A DNA stretch of 64,000 bases, taken from Gammaproteobacteria bacterium. Lineage in GTDB: Bacteria > Pseudomonadota > Gammaproteobacteria > JADZEE01. The notes below the pieces were generated by a model. That model was not told where the DNA came from. It was given only the letters and a program-made list of their open reading frames with translations, and searched no databases. Made by a program: the position numbers and the translations under genes. The DNA is taken from assembly GCA_020850735.1 (NCBI GenBank), contig JADZEE010000069.1:1-64000 (forward strand). The letters run 5' to 3'. The number at the start of each line of letters is the position of its first letter. The stretch's first letter is position 1. Below are positions 1 to 6,935 of the stretch, piece after piece.

Positions 1-40
1 CGTGTACGAGGCGTGGCGACAGCAGGGGTTCGCACTCTGA
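1..40 (+). CDS. 3' end of an unidentified gene cut by the window edge
   Basis: Only the last dozen codons are visible, read from base 2 to a TGA at 38-40; the tail ends in Gly-Phe-Ala-Leu. The gene is convergent with mshP, whose stop lies immediately after it at 41. Too little is visible for any family assignment. It is included because the reading frame is open to the edge and the convergent gene abuts it so tightly. It could also be non-coding sequence that happens to be open over 13 codons. Confidence 0.3.
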   Translation, partial: VYEAWRQQGFAL

Positions 41-457
41 TCAGGGCGCGTCGGCAACCGTCGCGGTGAGCACGCGACTGACGTAGTCGGCCGTTCCAGG
101 CGTGCCGATCTCGGCCGTCGTCGCGAGAGTGTAGACGTTGTAGACGGTGCCTGCCTCGTCCACGGTCGTGGCCAAGCAGGTGCTCTGGACCGCGTAGCCC
201 CCGAGCGCGCCACCGCTCAGATTGAAGCTCTGCGGGAAGCCGCCGCAGCCGCCGCCGGCCAGCACGGCCTGCACCGCCCTTTCCATGCCGCTGCCGGCGG
301 CAAACCAGGCGCGCGCACCGAGAATGGAAAACGTTGAGATTTGACGCGTGGTGGCACCGATCGTGACCATGAAAGCCGCGATGAGCCCGACCACCACGAT
401 GAGAAACATCGCCGTTATCAAAGTGAAACCGCGGTTCCCGTGCCCGCTGCCGCTCAC
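41..457 (-). CDS. mshP: MSHA pilus biogenesis protein MshP (minor pilin-like)
   Basis: A 138-residue prepilin-like protein, last gene of the MSHA operon. The start is GTG at 457 because it overlaps the mshO stop (GTGA). Residues about 8-30 form a type III leader and hydrophobic helix: a short polar leader ending Asn-Arg-Gly, then Phe-Thr-Leu-Ile-Thr. Position 5 of the mature protein is Thr rather than the usual Glu, as in MshP and other pilus-tip-like subunits that lack Glu5. The following GARAWFAAGSGMERAVQAV segment is characteristic of the MshP family. It probably takes part in priming or capping the pilus. No mshQ follows before the convergent gene at the window edge. Confidence 0.85.
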   Translation of the reverse strand: MSGSGHGNRGFTLITAMFLIVVVGLIAAFMVTIGATTRQISTFSILGARAWFAAGSGMERAVQAVLAGGGCGGFPQSFNLSGGALGGYAVQSTCLATTVDEAGTVYNVYTLATTAEIGTPGTADYVSRVLTATVADAP

Positions 458-1329
458 GGTGTATTCACCACGTGAACCTGCTGCAGCAGACGGACGCTCT
501 CGCCGCTCTCGCTCAGCGCGAGTTCGATCGTCACCAGTGCAGAGCGGGTCGCAGTGCCCGGATCGTAGCTGAAGCTGCACGCGCTCACCCCTTCGGCGAG
601 CAGGCGGCCGGTCGCGCCGACGGGCGGCACGCTCTGCACCGGGCTGATGGCGTAACCGTCGTAGCGGCGCAGCGTGCCGCCGGCACACACGAAGCTCACC
701 GGCGTGTCGACGATGCGGAAGCGCCCGCGCGGTGACGCGAAGGGAAAAGACCAGCCGGGCACGTCGCTGTTGTCGAACACGATCTGCCCGGCTGCCGGCG
801 ACTGCGCGATTCCGGCGACGTTGTCGCCACACCAGGCGTTGGCACCCGGCGGCGACGCACCGCACACGCCGGGCTGCCCGGTATTGAAAATCACCAGACA
901 GTAGGCAGCCCCGCTCAGGCAGTCCGCCTGACCGGTCGCGGCGATCTTCGGTGCCACGTTGGTCGGATCGAACTGCTGCAGCACCCCGAGCACGTCGAAG
1001 CTGTCCACATTTGCGCTGAAATCGAGCGCATCGCCGCTGCCGTCCGCGGCAACGACGCTGCGGTACCGGCCGCCGTCGACGGTGCGCAGGAACTCCAGCG
1101 CCGTTCCCGACAGCCGGATGCTGTTCGGCAGCGCGAGGCGCAGCTCGCGGCTCAGGCGCGCGAGCGCGGTTTCCGCCGTGTCGGTCAGCCGGGCGCGCCG
1201 TTCCACGTCGATGAAGCTCTGCACCGGCGTGGATACATTGCGCCACACGACCGTCGCCAGGATCCCGCTGATGACGATGACGGTGATGAGTTCGATCAGC
1301 GTAAAGCCGGCGGAGCGCGACCGTCGCAT
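454..1329 (-). CDS. mshO: MSHA pilus biogenesis protein MshO (minor pilin)
   Basis: A 291-residue minor pilin. The start ATG at 1329 shares bases with the mshD stop (TGATG), and the leader MRRSRSAG precedes the classical GFTLIELITVIVISGIL prepilin helix with Glu5. The large C-terminal globular region carries paired cysteines (for example around CLSGAAYC and CGASPPGANAWC), consistent with a disulfide-stabilised periplasmic domain. In Vibrio and Shewanella MshO belongs to the mshCDOP minor-pilin block downstream of the major pilin, exactly as here. It should be processed by a prepilin peptidase, which is not encoded in this window. The stop overlaps the mshP start, so the two are probably translationally coupled. 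Confidence 0.9.
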   Translation of the reverse strand: MRRSRSAGFTLIELITVIVISGILATVVWRNVSTPVQSFIDVERRARLTDTAETALARLSRELRLALPNSIRLSGTALEFLRTVDGGRYRSVVAADGSGDALDFSANVDSFDVLGVLQQFDPTNVAPKIAATGQADCLSGAAYCLVIFNTGQPGVCGASPPGANAWCGDNVAGIAQSPAAGQIVFDNSDVPGWSFPFASPRGRFRIVDTPVSFVCAGGTLRRYDGYAISPVQSVPPVGATGRLLAEGVSACSFSYDPGTATRSALVTIELALSESGESVRLLQQVHVVNTP

Positions 1330-1883
1330 CAGTAATTGGCCTTGTACGCCGACAGCGTCACCGGAATGTCGAGCGCCGGATGAGACACCGTGACGTTGAT
1401 GAGGGCCGCCTGGCCGCTGTCGGCCGCGAGCCCGTCCAGACTCACCCCGCTGTCGACGACCTCCACCGTGACCTGATAGCCGCCCAGACCGGGCAGCGCT
1501 GCACCGGTCTGGTCGAAGGCGCCGCTGGTCGCAAGACCGTCGTAGTCGCAGATGTCGTCGTACAGCGGGCGCGCCGCCTCGGTGCCCGCGCCCGCGCCAC
1601 GACAGGCACCGCATACCGGGCCGGTGCAGTCGATCGGACAGGCGAGCGGCGTCGCCGGATCCGTATCGACGTCGAGGTCGGGATCGCAGAACGGCCGCAG
1701 CATCACTTCCTCGAGATAGGCCTGCGCGATGGCGCTGGCCTGCTCCTGCACCATGGGATCGGCACTGCGCTGCGTGACGCTCACGACGGCGAGGACGATA
1801 CCCGTGATCGCCACCGACAGCACGACGATGGAGACGATCAGCTCGATGAGTGTCACTCCGCGCAGGCGACTCACGCGCTTCAT
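1329..1883 (-). CDS. mshD: MSHA pilus biogenesis protein MshD (minor pilin)
   Basis: A 184-residue minor pilin of the MshD family. The leader MKRVSRLRG is followed by VTLIELIVSIVVLSVAITG, the prepilin helix with Glu5. The family hallmark region after the helix (DPMVQEQASAIAQAYLEEV, then a Pro-Phe-Cys-Asp-Pro-Asp-Leu motif) is present, as is the Cys-rich segment and the Ile-Cys-Asp-Tyr-Asp-Gly motif. The ATG at 1883 lies inside the mshC terminus (ATGA-type overlap), so translation is probably coupled along mshC-D-O-P. It is expected to be a low-abundance pilus component or part of the initiation complex. Confidence 0.9.
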   Translation of the reverse strand: MKRVSRLRGVTLIELIVSIVVLSVAITGIVLAVVSVTQRSADPMVQEQASAIAQAYLEEVMLRPFCDPDLDVDTDPATPLACPIDCTGPVCGACRGAGAGTEAARPLYDDICDYDGLATSGAFDQTGAALPGLGGYQVTVEVVDSGVSLDGLAADSGQAALINVTVSHPALDIPVTLSAYKANY

Positions 1884-2452
1884 TGGCGGCGCACCAGTCC
1901 GGTCTCCGGTTCGATGCCGATGACGTTGCCGCTCACCGTCACGCGCAGCGCCGCGGGATCGGTGATGAGATCGGGCGTTGCGGCCACGGCGCGCGGCCGA
2001 CCGATCCGATCGAAGAAGAACTCGACCGGCGAGGTCACCGTGACCCCGGCCGGCGGCGGCGCGGCCAGCGTGCCGCCGCCGGGCGCGCCGACGGTGCTGG
2101 TCGCCGCGGTGTGGGCACCCGCCGCGGGTCGGCAGGCCGCCCAGCGGCCGATCCGGTAACCGGCGGCATCGACCTCGACCCGGGTGTCACAGCCCGAGGC
2201 GACGGCGAGCTTCTGGGCATAGGCGATGACCGCACGGGTTTCGTCGCTGTAACCGCGGATGGCGAACGGGCTGGTGGCGAAAAAGCGCGGCGCGAAAAAC
2301 GCGGCGAGGATGCCGATGATGACCATCAGCACGATGAGCTCGATCAGTGTATAACCCCGGCACCGCGTCGAAGGTCTTGCGCATTGTCCGCCGTGCGCGA
2401 CCCGCCGGCCGCGCTTGCGTGTCCGGCACCGCCCGCACCCGCGGTCATTCAC
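1880..2452 (-). CDS. mshC: MSHA pilus minor pilin MshC
   Basis: A minor pilin of up to 190 residues. The prepilin helix reads RGYTLIELIVLMVIIGILA with Glu5, followed by a MshC-like globular domain with two cysteines that could form a disulfide (SGCDTRVEV and WAACRP). The ATG at 2452 gives a long 33-residue leader; an internal GTG about 16 codons later would give a more usual leader, so the true start is uncertain. The gene begins four bases after the stop of the ligase-like gene and overlaps mshD. It belongs to the mshCDOP minor-pilin block. Confidence 0.85.
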   Translation of the reverse strand: MNDRGCGRCRTRKRGRRVAHGGQCARPSTRCRGYTLIELIVLMVIIGILAAFFAPRFFATSPFAIRGYSDETRAVIAYAQKLAVASGCDTRVEVDAAGYRIGRWAACRPAAGAHTAATSTVGAPGGGTLAAPPPAGVTVTSPVEFFFDRIGRPRAVAATPDLITDPAALRVTVSGNVIGIEPETGLVRRQ

Positions 2453-2455
2453 GAC

Positions 2456-4483
2456 TCAGCTCTCCCGGGCGTACAGGAGTTGTTCGAGCACGCGCAGGCG
2501 GCGCTCGAGCCGCACGGCGTCCTCGTGATCCCCGGCGCGCGTGCGCAGCGTGCGCAGGAGCGCCGCGTACTCGAGGATGCCGGGCTCGATGGGAAAGGCA
2601 TACCGCAGGCCGTCTTCCAGCAGCTCACGCGCTGCATGCGAGCGGCCATGCTCCTCCAGATAACGGGCGAAATCCAGCCGCGATCCGTAGTAGCGGGGAT
2701 CGCGGGCGAGCGCGGCGGCGTAGGCGCTGGTGACCAGCGCGTCACGACTGCCCGGAACCGCCGCGTGCCCGTACAGGCGGGCGTACGCGTCGTACACGTA
2801 GGGGCTGAACGGGTTGCGTGCACGGGCCCGGGCCAGCCGCGCTTCGGCGAGTGCATACAGCGCGGATCGGCGGGTGTCGTCCGCGGATCCCAGCGCCGCC
2901 ACGTAGGTCAGCGCCAATGCCACGTCGACACGTTCGTTGGGATACAGCGCGCCCGCCCGCAGCAGCGTGCGCTCGGCGGCCTCGAGCTGCCCCGCGCGCA
3001 GCTGCGTCACGCCGCGCTCGTAGCAGGCGGCCATGACCGCCGCGGTCGCCACGCTGCCGATCGGCACGAGCGCGGCGAGGCTGCAGCACAGGATGAAAAC
3101 AGGGCGGCGCAGCCAGCGCGCGAGCGGCACACACAAGCCGGGCGCACCGGTTCCGGTAAGATCGACGTAGCGGGCCAGCACCAATCCGAACAGCAGCAGG
3201 ATGGCCGGCACGTAGAAATTGTAGGTGAACAAGCTCTGGGCGGCCACCGCCAGCAGACCGGCGCCCGCGCCGGCGGCCTGTGCGCGGCTGGCCGGATCGA
3301 GCCGGCGCGCGCGCAGCGCGGCGAACGCCACCGCGAGCATCAGCGCGGCGGCGAGCAGCACGCCCGGGTAGCCCGCCTCGATGAGCAGTTGCAGGTAGTC
3401 GGCGTGCGCGTAGTAGCGGTCGGTGTGATCCTCGGGCGGGCTCCAGGCCGGGTAGCGCAGGTGGAAAGTGCCGGGACCGGTACCGAACCAGGGCAGATCC
3501 CGCCACATGAGCAGGGAAGATTTCCACAGGATGAAACGCTGATTGACGGCCGCAACGTCCCCGATCTCGTCGACCGGACCGGCGATGCTCAGCGTCTCGA
3601 GGTCCGTGCGCGTGGCGACCTCGAACAGACTTTCGGCCTTGTGCTGGAGCTGCGCACCGGGCACCAGCGTGGCGGCCAGGACCGCCCACAGCACCAGGGC
3701 CGCGAACAGCCGCCCCGACCGTGGCCGCGCGCCGGCCGGCAGACCGAGATAGAAAGCCATGCCCGCGACCGTGAGCGCGCCCAGCGCCGCCCGGCTCGCA
3801 CCCAGAGCGATGGTGAACACGACGGTGAACACGAGGGCGCCGAGCAGCGTCGCGGACCGGGATCGAGCCGGCACGGCGGCGGTGTCGGCGACGAAGCGCG
3901 CACCGAGCGCAAACAGGACGAGCAGCAGGTATCCCGCCAGCGAGTTCTTCTGCACGAACAGGGCCGATGGCCGCGCGCGTCCGAGTACGAAATACTCGAA
4001 CAACACGGTGAGACACAGCGTCACGGCCAGGACGATCAGGGTGATGCACAGCCAGCGCCAGAACCACGGCCGATCCCGCTGGCAGCAATAAACGAGGTAG
4101 CCGGCCGGCAATAGACTGAACTGCAGCAGGCCGAGCACGCTCCAGTGGCTGAGCGCGCCAAGCGCGGCGACGCCGCCGAGCCACGCCCACAATCCCGCCA
4201 GCAGCACCGGCACCGGCCAGCGGCCGAGCTGCAGACCGCGGCCATGGGTGGCGACCAGACCCGTCACCACGCTCACCGTGACCACGGTCACCACGATCGC
4301 CAGCGTCACCGGCGTGAAGCCCTGCAGCGCGACCGCCAGTACCGTCGCGGTACAGGCAAGCCCCGCCGAAAGTGTGTCAGGCCTCAAGCGCAAGGCGCCC
4401 GAACGACACGGTGACAGCGGCGCAAGCGTACCGGGGCGGCCCGCAGGCGGCCCCAGCCGGGGAGCGAGCAGCAGGGCGGCCAT
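2456..4483 (-). CDS. O-antigen ligase / pilin O-glycosyltransferase-like membrane protein with TPR tail
   Basis: A 675-residue polytopic membrane protein. About ten to twelve hydrophobic segments fill residues 40-480. A large periplasmic loop contains NQRFILWKSSL and FGTGPGTFHLRYP, followed by YAHADYLQLLIEAGYPG; these are landmarks of the Wzy_C superfamily (O-antigen ligase WaaL, O-antigen polymerase, pilin O-oligosaccharyltransferases PglL/TfpO). The last 170 residues are helical and TPR-like (ERGVTQLRAGQLEAAERTL). It sits between mshA and mshC within the MSHA operon, with gaps of 36 and 3 bases, which is not the standard MSHA order. Inference: it transfers an oligosaccharide onto the MshA pilin. 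A general O-antigen ligase role cannot be excluded. Confidence 0.75.
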   Translation of the reverse strand: MAALLLAPRLGPPAGRPGTLAPLSPCRSGALRLRPDTLSAGLACTATVLAVALQGFTPVTLAIVVTVVTVSVVTGLVATHGRGLQLGRWPVPVLLAGLWAWLGGVAALGALSHWSVLGLLQFSLLPAGYLVYCCQRDRPWFWRWLCITLIVLAVTLCLTVLFEYFVLGRARPSALFVQKNSLAGYLLLVLFALGARFVADTAAVPARSRSATLLGALVFTVVFTIALGASRAALGALTVAGMAFYLGLPAGARPRSGRLFAALVLWAVLAATLVPGAQLQHKAESLFEVATRTDLETLSIAGPVDEIGDVAAVNQRFILWKSSLLMWRDLPWFGTGPGTFHLRYPAWSPPEDHTDRYYAHADYLQLLIEAGYPGVLLAAALMLAVAFAALRARRLDPASRAQAAGAGAGLLAVAAQSLFTYNFYVPAILLLFGLVLARYVDLTGTGAPGLCVPLARWLRRPVFILCCSLAALVPIGSVATAAVMAACYERGVTQLRAGQLEAAERTLLRAGALYPNERVDVALALTYVAALGSADDTRRSALYALAEARLARARARNPFSPYVYDAYARLYGHAAVPGSRDALVTSAYAAALARDPRYYGSRLDFARYLEEHGRSHAARELLEDGLRYAFPIEPGILEYAALLRTLRTRAGDHEDAVRLERRLRVLEQLLYARES

Positions 4484-4519
4484 CCGGGGACGGCCGCCTG
4501 CTGCAAGGTAATAGCCGGA

Positions 4520-4948
4520 TTACTGGCAGTCGCTGACGTCGGTGGTAATCCCCGGCGGCGTGCCGATCACGCCCGGCTCGGAGTACACCACCTGGCACGT
4601 CGCCGCGTTGGCCGCACTACTGGCGGAGAAAGTGCCGGCGGGATTCTCGGTGAAGCCGTTGATGTCCTGGAGCACGTTCACCATGCTGGCGGTGGCCGGG
4701 TAGCCGTTGGTGAGGTTGATGGTCTGTCCCTCCATGGTCACTGTCGTGCCGGAGGAACCCTGCGCCAGCCACAACGCATGCGCGAGGGCCGCGCCGCTGC
4801 GGACGCTGCCACTGAGTCCCTGCACCGCGGCCGACCGTGCCTGCACCTCCAGGCCGGCAAAGCGCGGCAGGGCGAACGCCGACAGGATGCCGAGAATGAC
4901 GATCACCGTGATCAGCTCGATGAGTGTGAAACCTGCTTGCCTGCGCAT
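4520..4948 (-). CDS. mshA: MSHA major pilin-like subunit
   Basis: A 142-residue type IV pilin. The start ATG at 4948 has a good Shine-Dalgarno (AAGGGAGA), giving the short leader MRRQAG before FTLIELITVIVILGILSAF, with Glu5 and the Pro22-type kink. The FAGLEVQARSAAVQGLSGSV segment matches MshA/MshB pilins. Two C-terminal cysteines about 26 residues apart (ATCQVV and DVSDCQ) form the expected disulfide-bonded D-region. It is the only pilin between mshF and mshC, so it is taken as the major subunit; a separate mshB is absent. A 184-base upstream gap, unusual in this tightly packed operon, suggests its own promoter, in keeping with the need for high pilin expression. Confidence 0.85.
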   Translation of the reverse strand: MRRQAGFTLIELITVIVILGILSAFALPRFAGLEVQARSAAVQGLSGSVRSGAALAHALWLAQGSSGTTVTMEGQTINLTNGYPATASMVNVLQDINGFTENPAGTFSASSAANAATCQVVYSEPGVIGTPPGITTDVSDCQ

Positions 4949-5022
4949 TATTCGTCTCCCTTCAGGATCCCCAGTTCCCCATGCTGGCGGGCGGCCCTGG
5001 CTTGGGCACCCGCGCCTACGGG

Positions 5023-5050
5023 GTATCGACCAAAGACCCGACATACTTTA
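5023..5050 (-). promoter_or_regulatory. Candidate sigma-28 (FliA-type) promoter upstream of mshA
   Basis: On the minus strand TAAAGTAT (5050-5043) is followed after 12 bases by GTCGATAC (5030-5023). The FliA consensus is TAAAGTTT, 11 bases, GCCGATAA, so 13 of 16 defined bases match but the spacer is one base long. Transcription would begin near 5015 and give a leader of about 67 bases before mshA. No better sigma-70 match was found in the 184-base gap. Sequence match only. Confidence 0.3.
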
Positions 5051-5073
5051 CCAGCAGTCGAGCCCGCCTTCGC

Positions 5074-5096
5074 AATACCTTGAAATAAAAGGTATT
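5074..5096. repeat. AT-rich inverted repeat in the mshF-mshA gap
   Basis: An 8-base perfect inverted repeat, AATACCTT and AAGGTATT, separated by 7 bases, lies in the only AT-rich stretch of the gap (about 5074-5110). It could be a protein-binding site controlling mshA or a weak hairpin after mshF. There is no GC-rich stem plus T-tract, so a rho-independent terminator is unlikely. Confidence 0.4.
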
Positions 5097-5132
5097 TAAT
5101 AATTCTTTCGGATCGTCCCATAGCTGCCGGGA

Positions 5133-5675
5133 TCACTCCTCGCGCCAGTGGCCCCGGTCGAGCCGGGCGAACCGGATCCCGTACAGGCGATCCCGGGCCG
5201 GATCGTAACGACCGTCGCGATCGAGATCGTCGTAGATCGGCTCCAGCCGGTAGCGCAGCCGGGCCGGCCGCAGCCCTTCGCCGCCGTCGAGGTCGCGCGC
5301 ATGCATGACCCGATAGCCGAGCGTCCCGGTGCTGCGCTCGAAGGCCCATTGCCCGGGCCGGATCTCGTTCCAGTCGATCCGCTCGCGCTCGCCGGCGTAG
5401 CTCGCCAGCGCGGGGATGATCGTCCCCACCGGGTTGGCGCCGACGAGCGCGGCCAGTGCGTCCGGCGCGGGCTTCGCGGTCAGCTCGGCGCGGTACATGA
5501 GCAGCCGCGCCTGCAGATCCTGAACCACCAGCTGCACGGTCGTGCGCTCCATCAACGCCTCCACCCGCTCCATGCGGCGCAGGAACAGCGCAACCAGGAC
5601 CGCGATGAGAACCACCGCGAGCGCCAGCTCGATCCGCGACAGATCCCGCGCCAGTGACCGCAACGCAATCGTCAT
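5133..5675 (-). CDS. mshF: MSHA biogenesis protein MshF
   Basis: A 180-residue protein with one N-terminal membrane helix (about residues 15-32, LALAVVLIAVLVALFL) and a soluble periplasmic domain. Position between mshG and mshA, length and topology fit MshF, a poorly conserved MSHA component of unknown biochemical role. The remaining sequence has a region rich in Asp and Tyr (IYDDLDRDGRYDPARD). Confidence rests largely on gene order. It begins 9 bases after the mshG stop. Confidence 0.7.
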   Translation of the reverse strand: MTIALRSLARDLSRIELALAVVLIAVLVALFLRRMERVEALMERTTVQLVVQDLQARLLMYRAELTAKPAPDALAALVGANPVGTIIPALASYAGERERIDWNEIRPGQWAFERSTGTLGYRVMHARDLDGGEGLRPARLRYRLEPIYDDLDRDGRYDPARDRLYGIRFARLDRGHWREE

Positions 5676-5684
5676 GGCCTGCGC

Positions 5685-6911
5685 TCATCGCCCCAGCTTG
5701 ACGCTCGCCAGATCCCACATGGGCAGAAACACCCCGAGCGCCAGCACCAGCACCAGCCCGCCGATGCACACGATGAGGATCGGCTCGATGGTCTGGCTGA
5801 GGTTCTTGACGTCGTAATCCACCTCGCGCTCGTAGAACGACGCCACTTCGGTCATGAGTGAATCGATGGCGCCGGTCTCCTCGCCGACCGACAGCATCTG
5901 CAGCACGATCGGCGTGAACATGCCGGTGGCGGCGGCCGTACGCGTCAGGGTCTCGCCACGCTCGATGCCGTTGCGCATGTTCAGGATGCGCGCGCCGACG
6001 TACTCGTTGTCGACCGCCCGGGATACGACCGTCAGCGCCTGGATCAGCGGCACCCCGGCGCTGAGCGCCATGGAGAAGGCGCGCGCGAAGCGCCCGAGCG
6101 TCGCCCGGTAAATGATGTCGCCGGCAATGGGCAGGGACAGCTTCCACTTGTCCCAGTTGTAGCGGCCGTCGTCGGTCGCCGCATAGTAACGCGCCGCCAC
6201 GACGGCGGCGACCACGGTGATGATCATCACCGGCCACCACTGCACGAAAAATCCCGAGGTCGCGAGGATCACGCGGGTCGGCAGGGGCAGCGCGACGTGG
6301 GCGCGCTCGAAAACCTGTGCGAACGCCGGGATCACCATGACGTTGATGACGCCGATGGCCACGGCCATGGCGATGACGACGAACACCGGGTAGCGCAGGG
6401 CGCTTTTCACGCGCTGGCGCGTATCGCGCTCGAGCTCCAGGTAGGCGGCCATCTGCAGGAAAGCCTCGTCGAGCCGGCCGGTGTTCTCACCGACCCTGAC
6501 CATGCTCACGAACAGCGTCGAGAACACTCTGGGATGGCGCGCCAAGGCGGTCGACAGCTCGCGGCCCGACTCGATGTCGACCTGTACGTCCCTGATCGCG
6601 GCGGCCAGTACGGCGTTGCGGGTGGAGCGGGCGATACCGATCATGGCCTGATTGATCGGGATCCCGGCGCGCAGCATGGTGTAGATCTGGCGTGCGAACA
6701 ACACCAGATCTGTGAGCTCGGGCGGTGCAGCCGTATAGCGGCCGAGATCCAGACCGACGCCCGTGCCCGCCGCGGCGCTCGCGACGATGTCGATCGGCGT
6801 GACGCCGGTGTTGATGAGCTGCGTCGCCGCGGCATCGATGCTCGCGGCCTCGAGCTGGCCCTCGACGAGATCGCCACGCGAAGCGCGCGCCCGGTAGCGG
6901 AAGTTCGGCAT
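5685..6911 (-). CDS. mshG: MSHA biogenesis inner-membrane platform protein MshG (GspF/PilC family)
   Basis: A 408-residue member of the GspF/PilC family, the inner-membrane platform of type II secretion and type IV pilus machines. Two homologous T2SSF domains are visible, at about residues 70-195 (FARQIYTMLRAGIPINQAM to VKSALRYPVFVVIAMAVA) and 270-400 (FARAFSMALSAGVPLIQAL to EPILIVCIGGLVLVLALG). Three membrane helices lie at about 172-192, 220-243 and 375-397. It should couple the MshE ATPase to pilin polymerisation. It follows mshE by 24 bases. Confidence 0.95.
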   Translation of the reverse strand: MPNFRYRARASRGDLVEGQLEAASIDAAATQLINTGVTPIDIVASAAAGTGVGLDLGRYTAAPPELTDLVLFARQIYTMLRAGIPINQAMIGIARSTRNAVLAAAIRDVQVDIESGRELSTALARHPRVFSTLFVSMVRVGENTGRLDEAFLQMAAYLELERDTRQRVKSALRYPVFVVIAMAVAIGVINVMVIPAFAQVFERAHVALPLPTRVILATSGFFVQWWPVMIITVVAAVVAARYYAATDDGRYNWDKWKLSLPIAGDIIYRATLGRFARAFSMALSAGVPLIQALTVVSRAVDNEYVGARILNMRNGIERGETLTRTAAATGMFTPIVLQMLSVGEETGAIDSLMTEVASFYEREVDYDVKNLSQTIEPILIVCIGGLVLVLALGVFLPMWDLASVKLGR

Positions 6912-6935
6912 GCCCGGGGCGGCGCGGCGCCGGCG

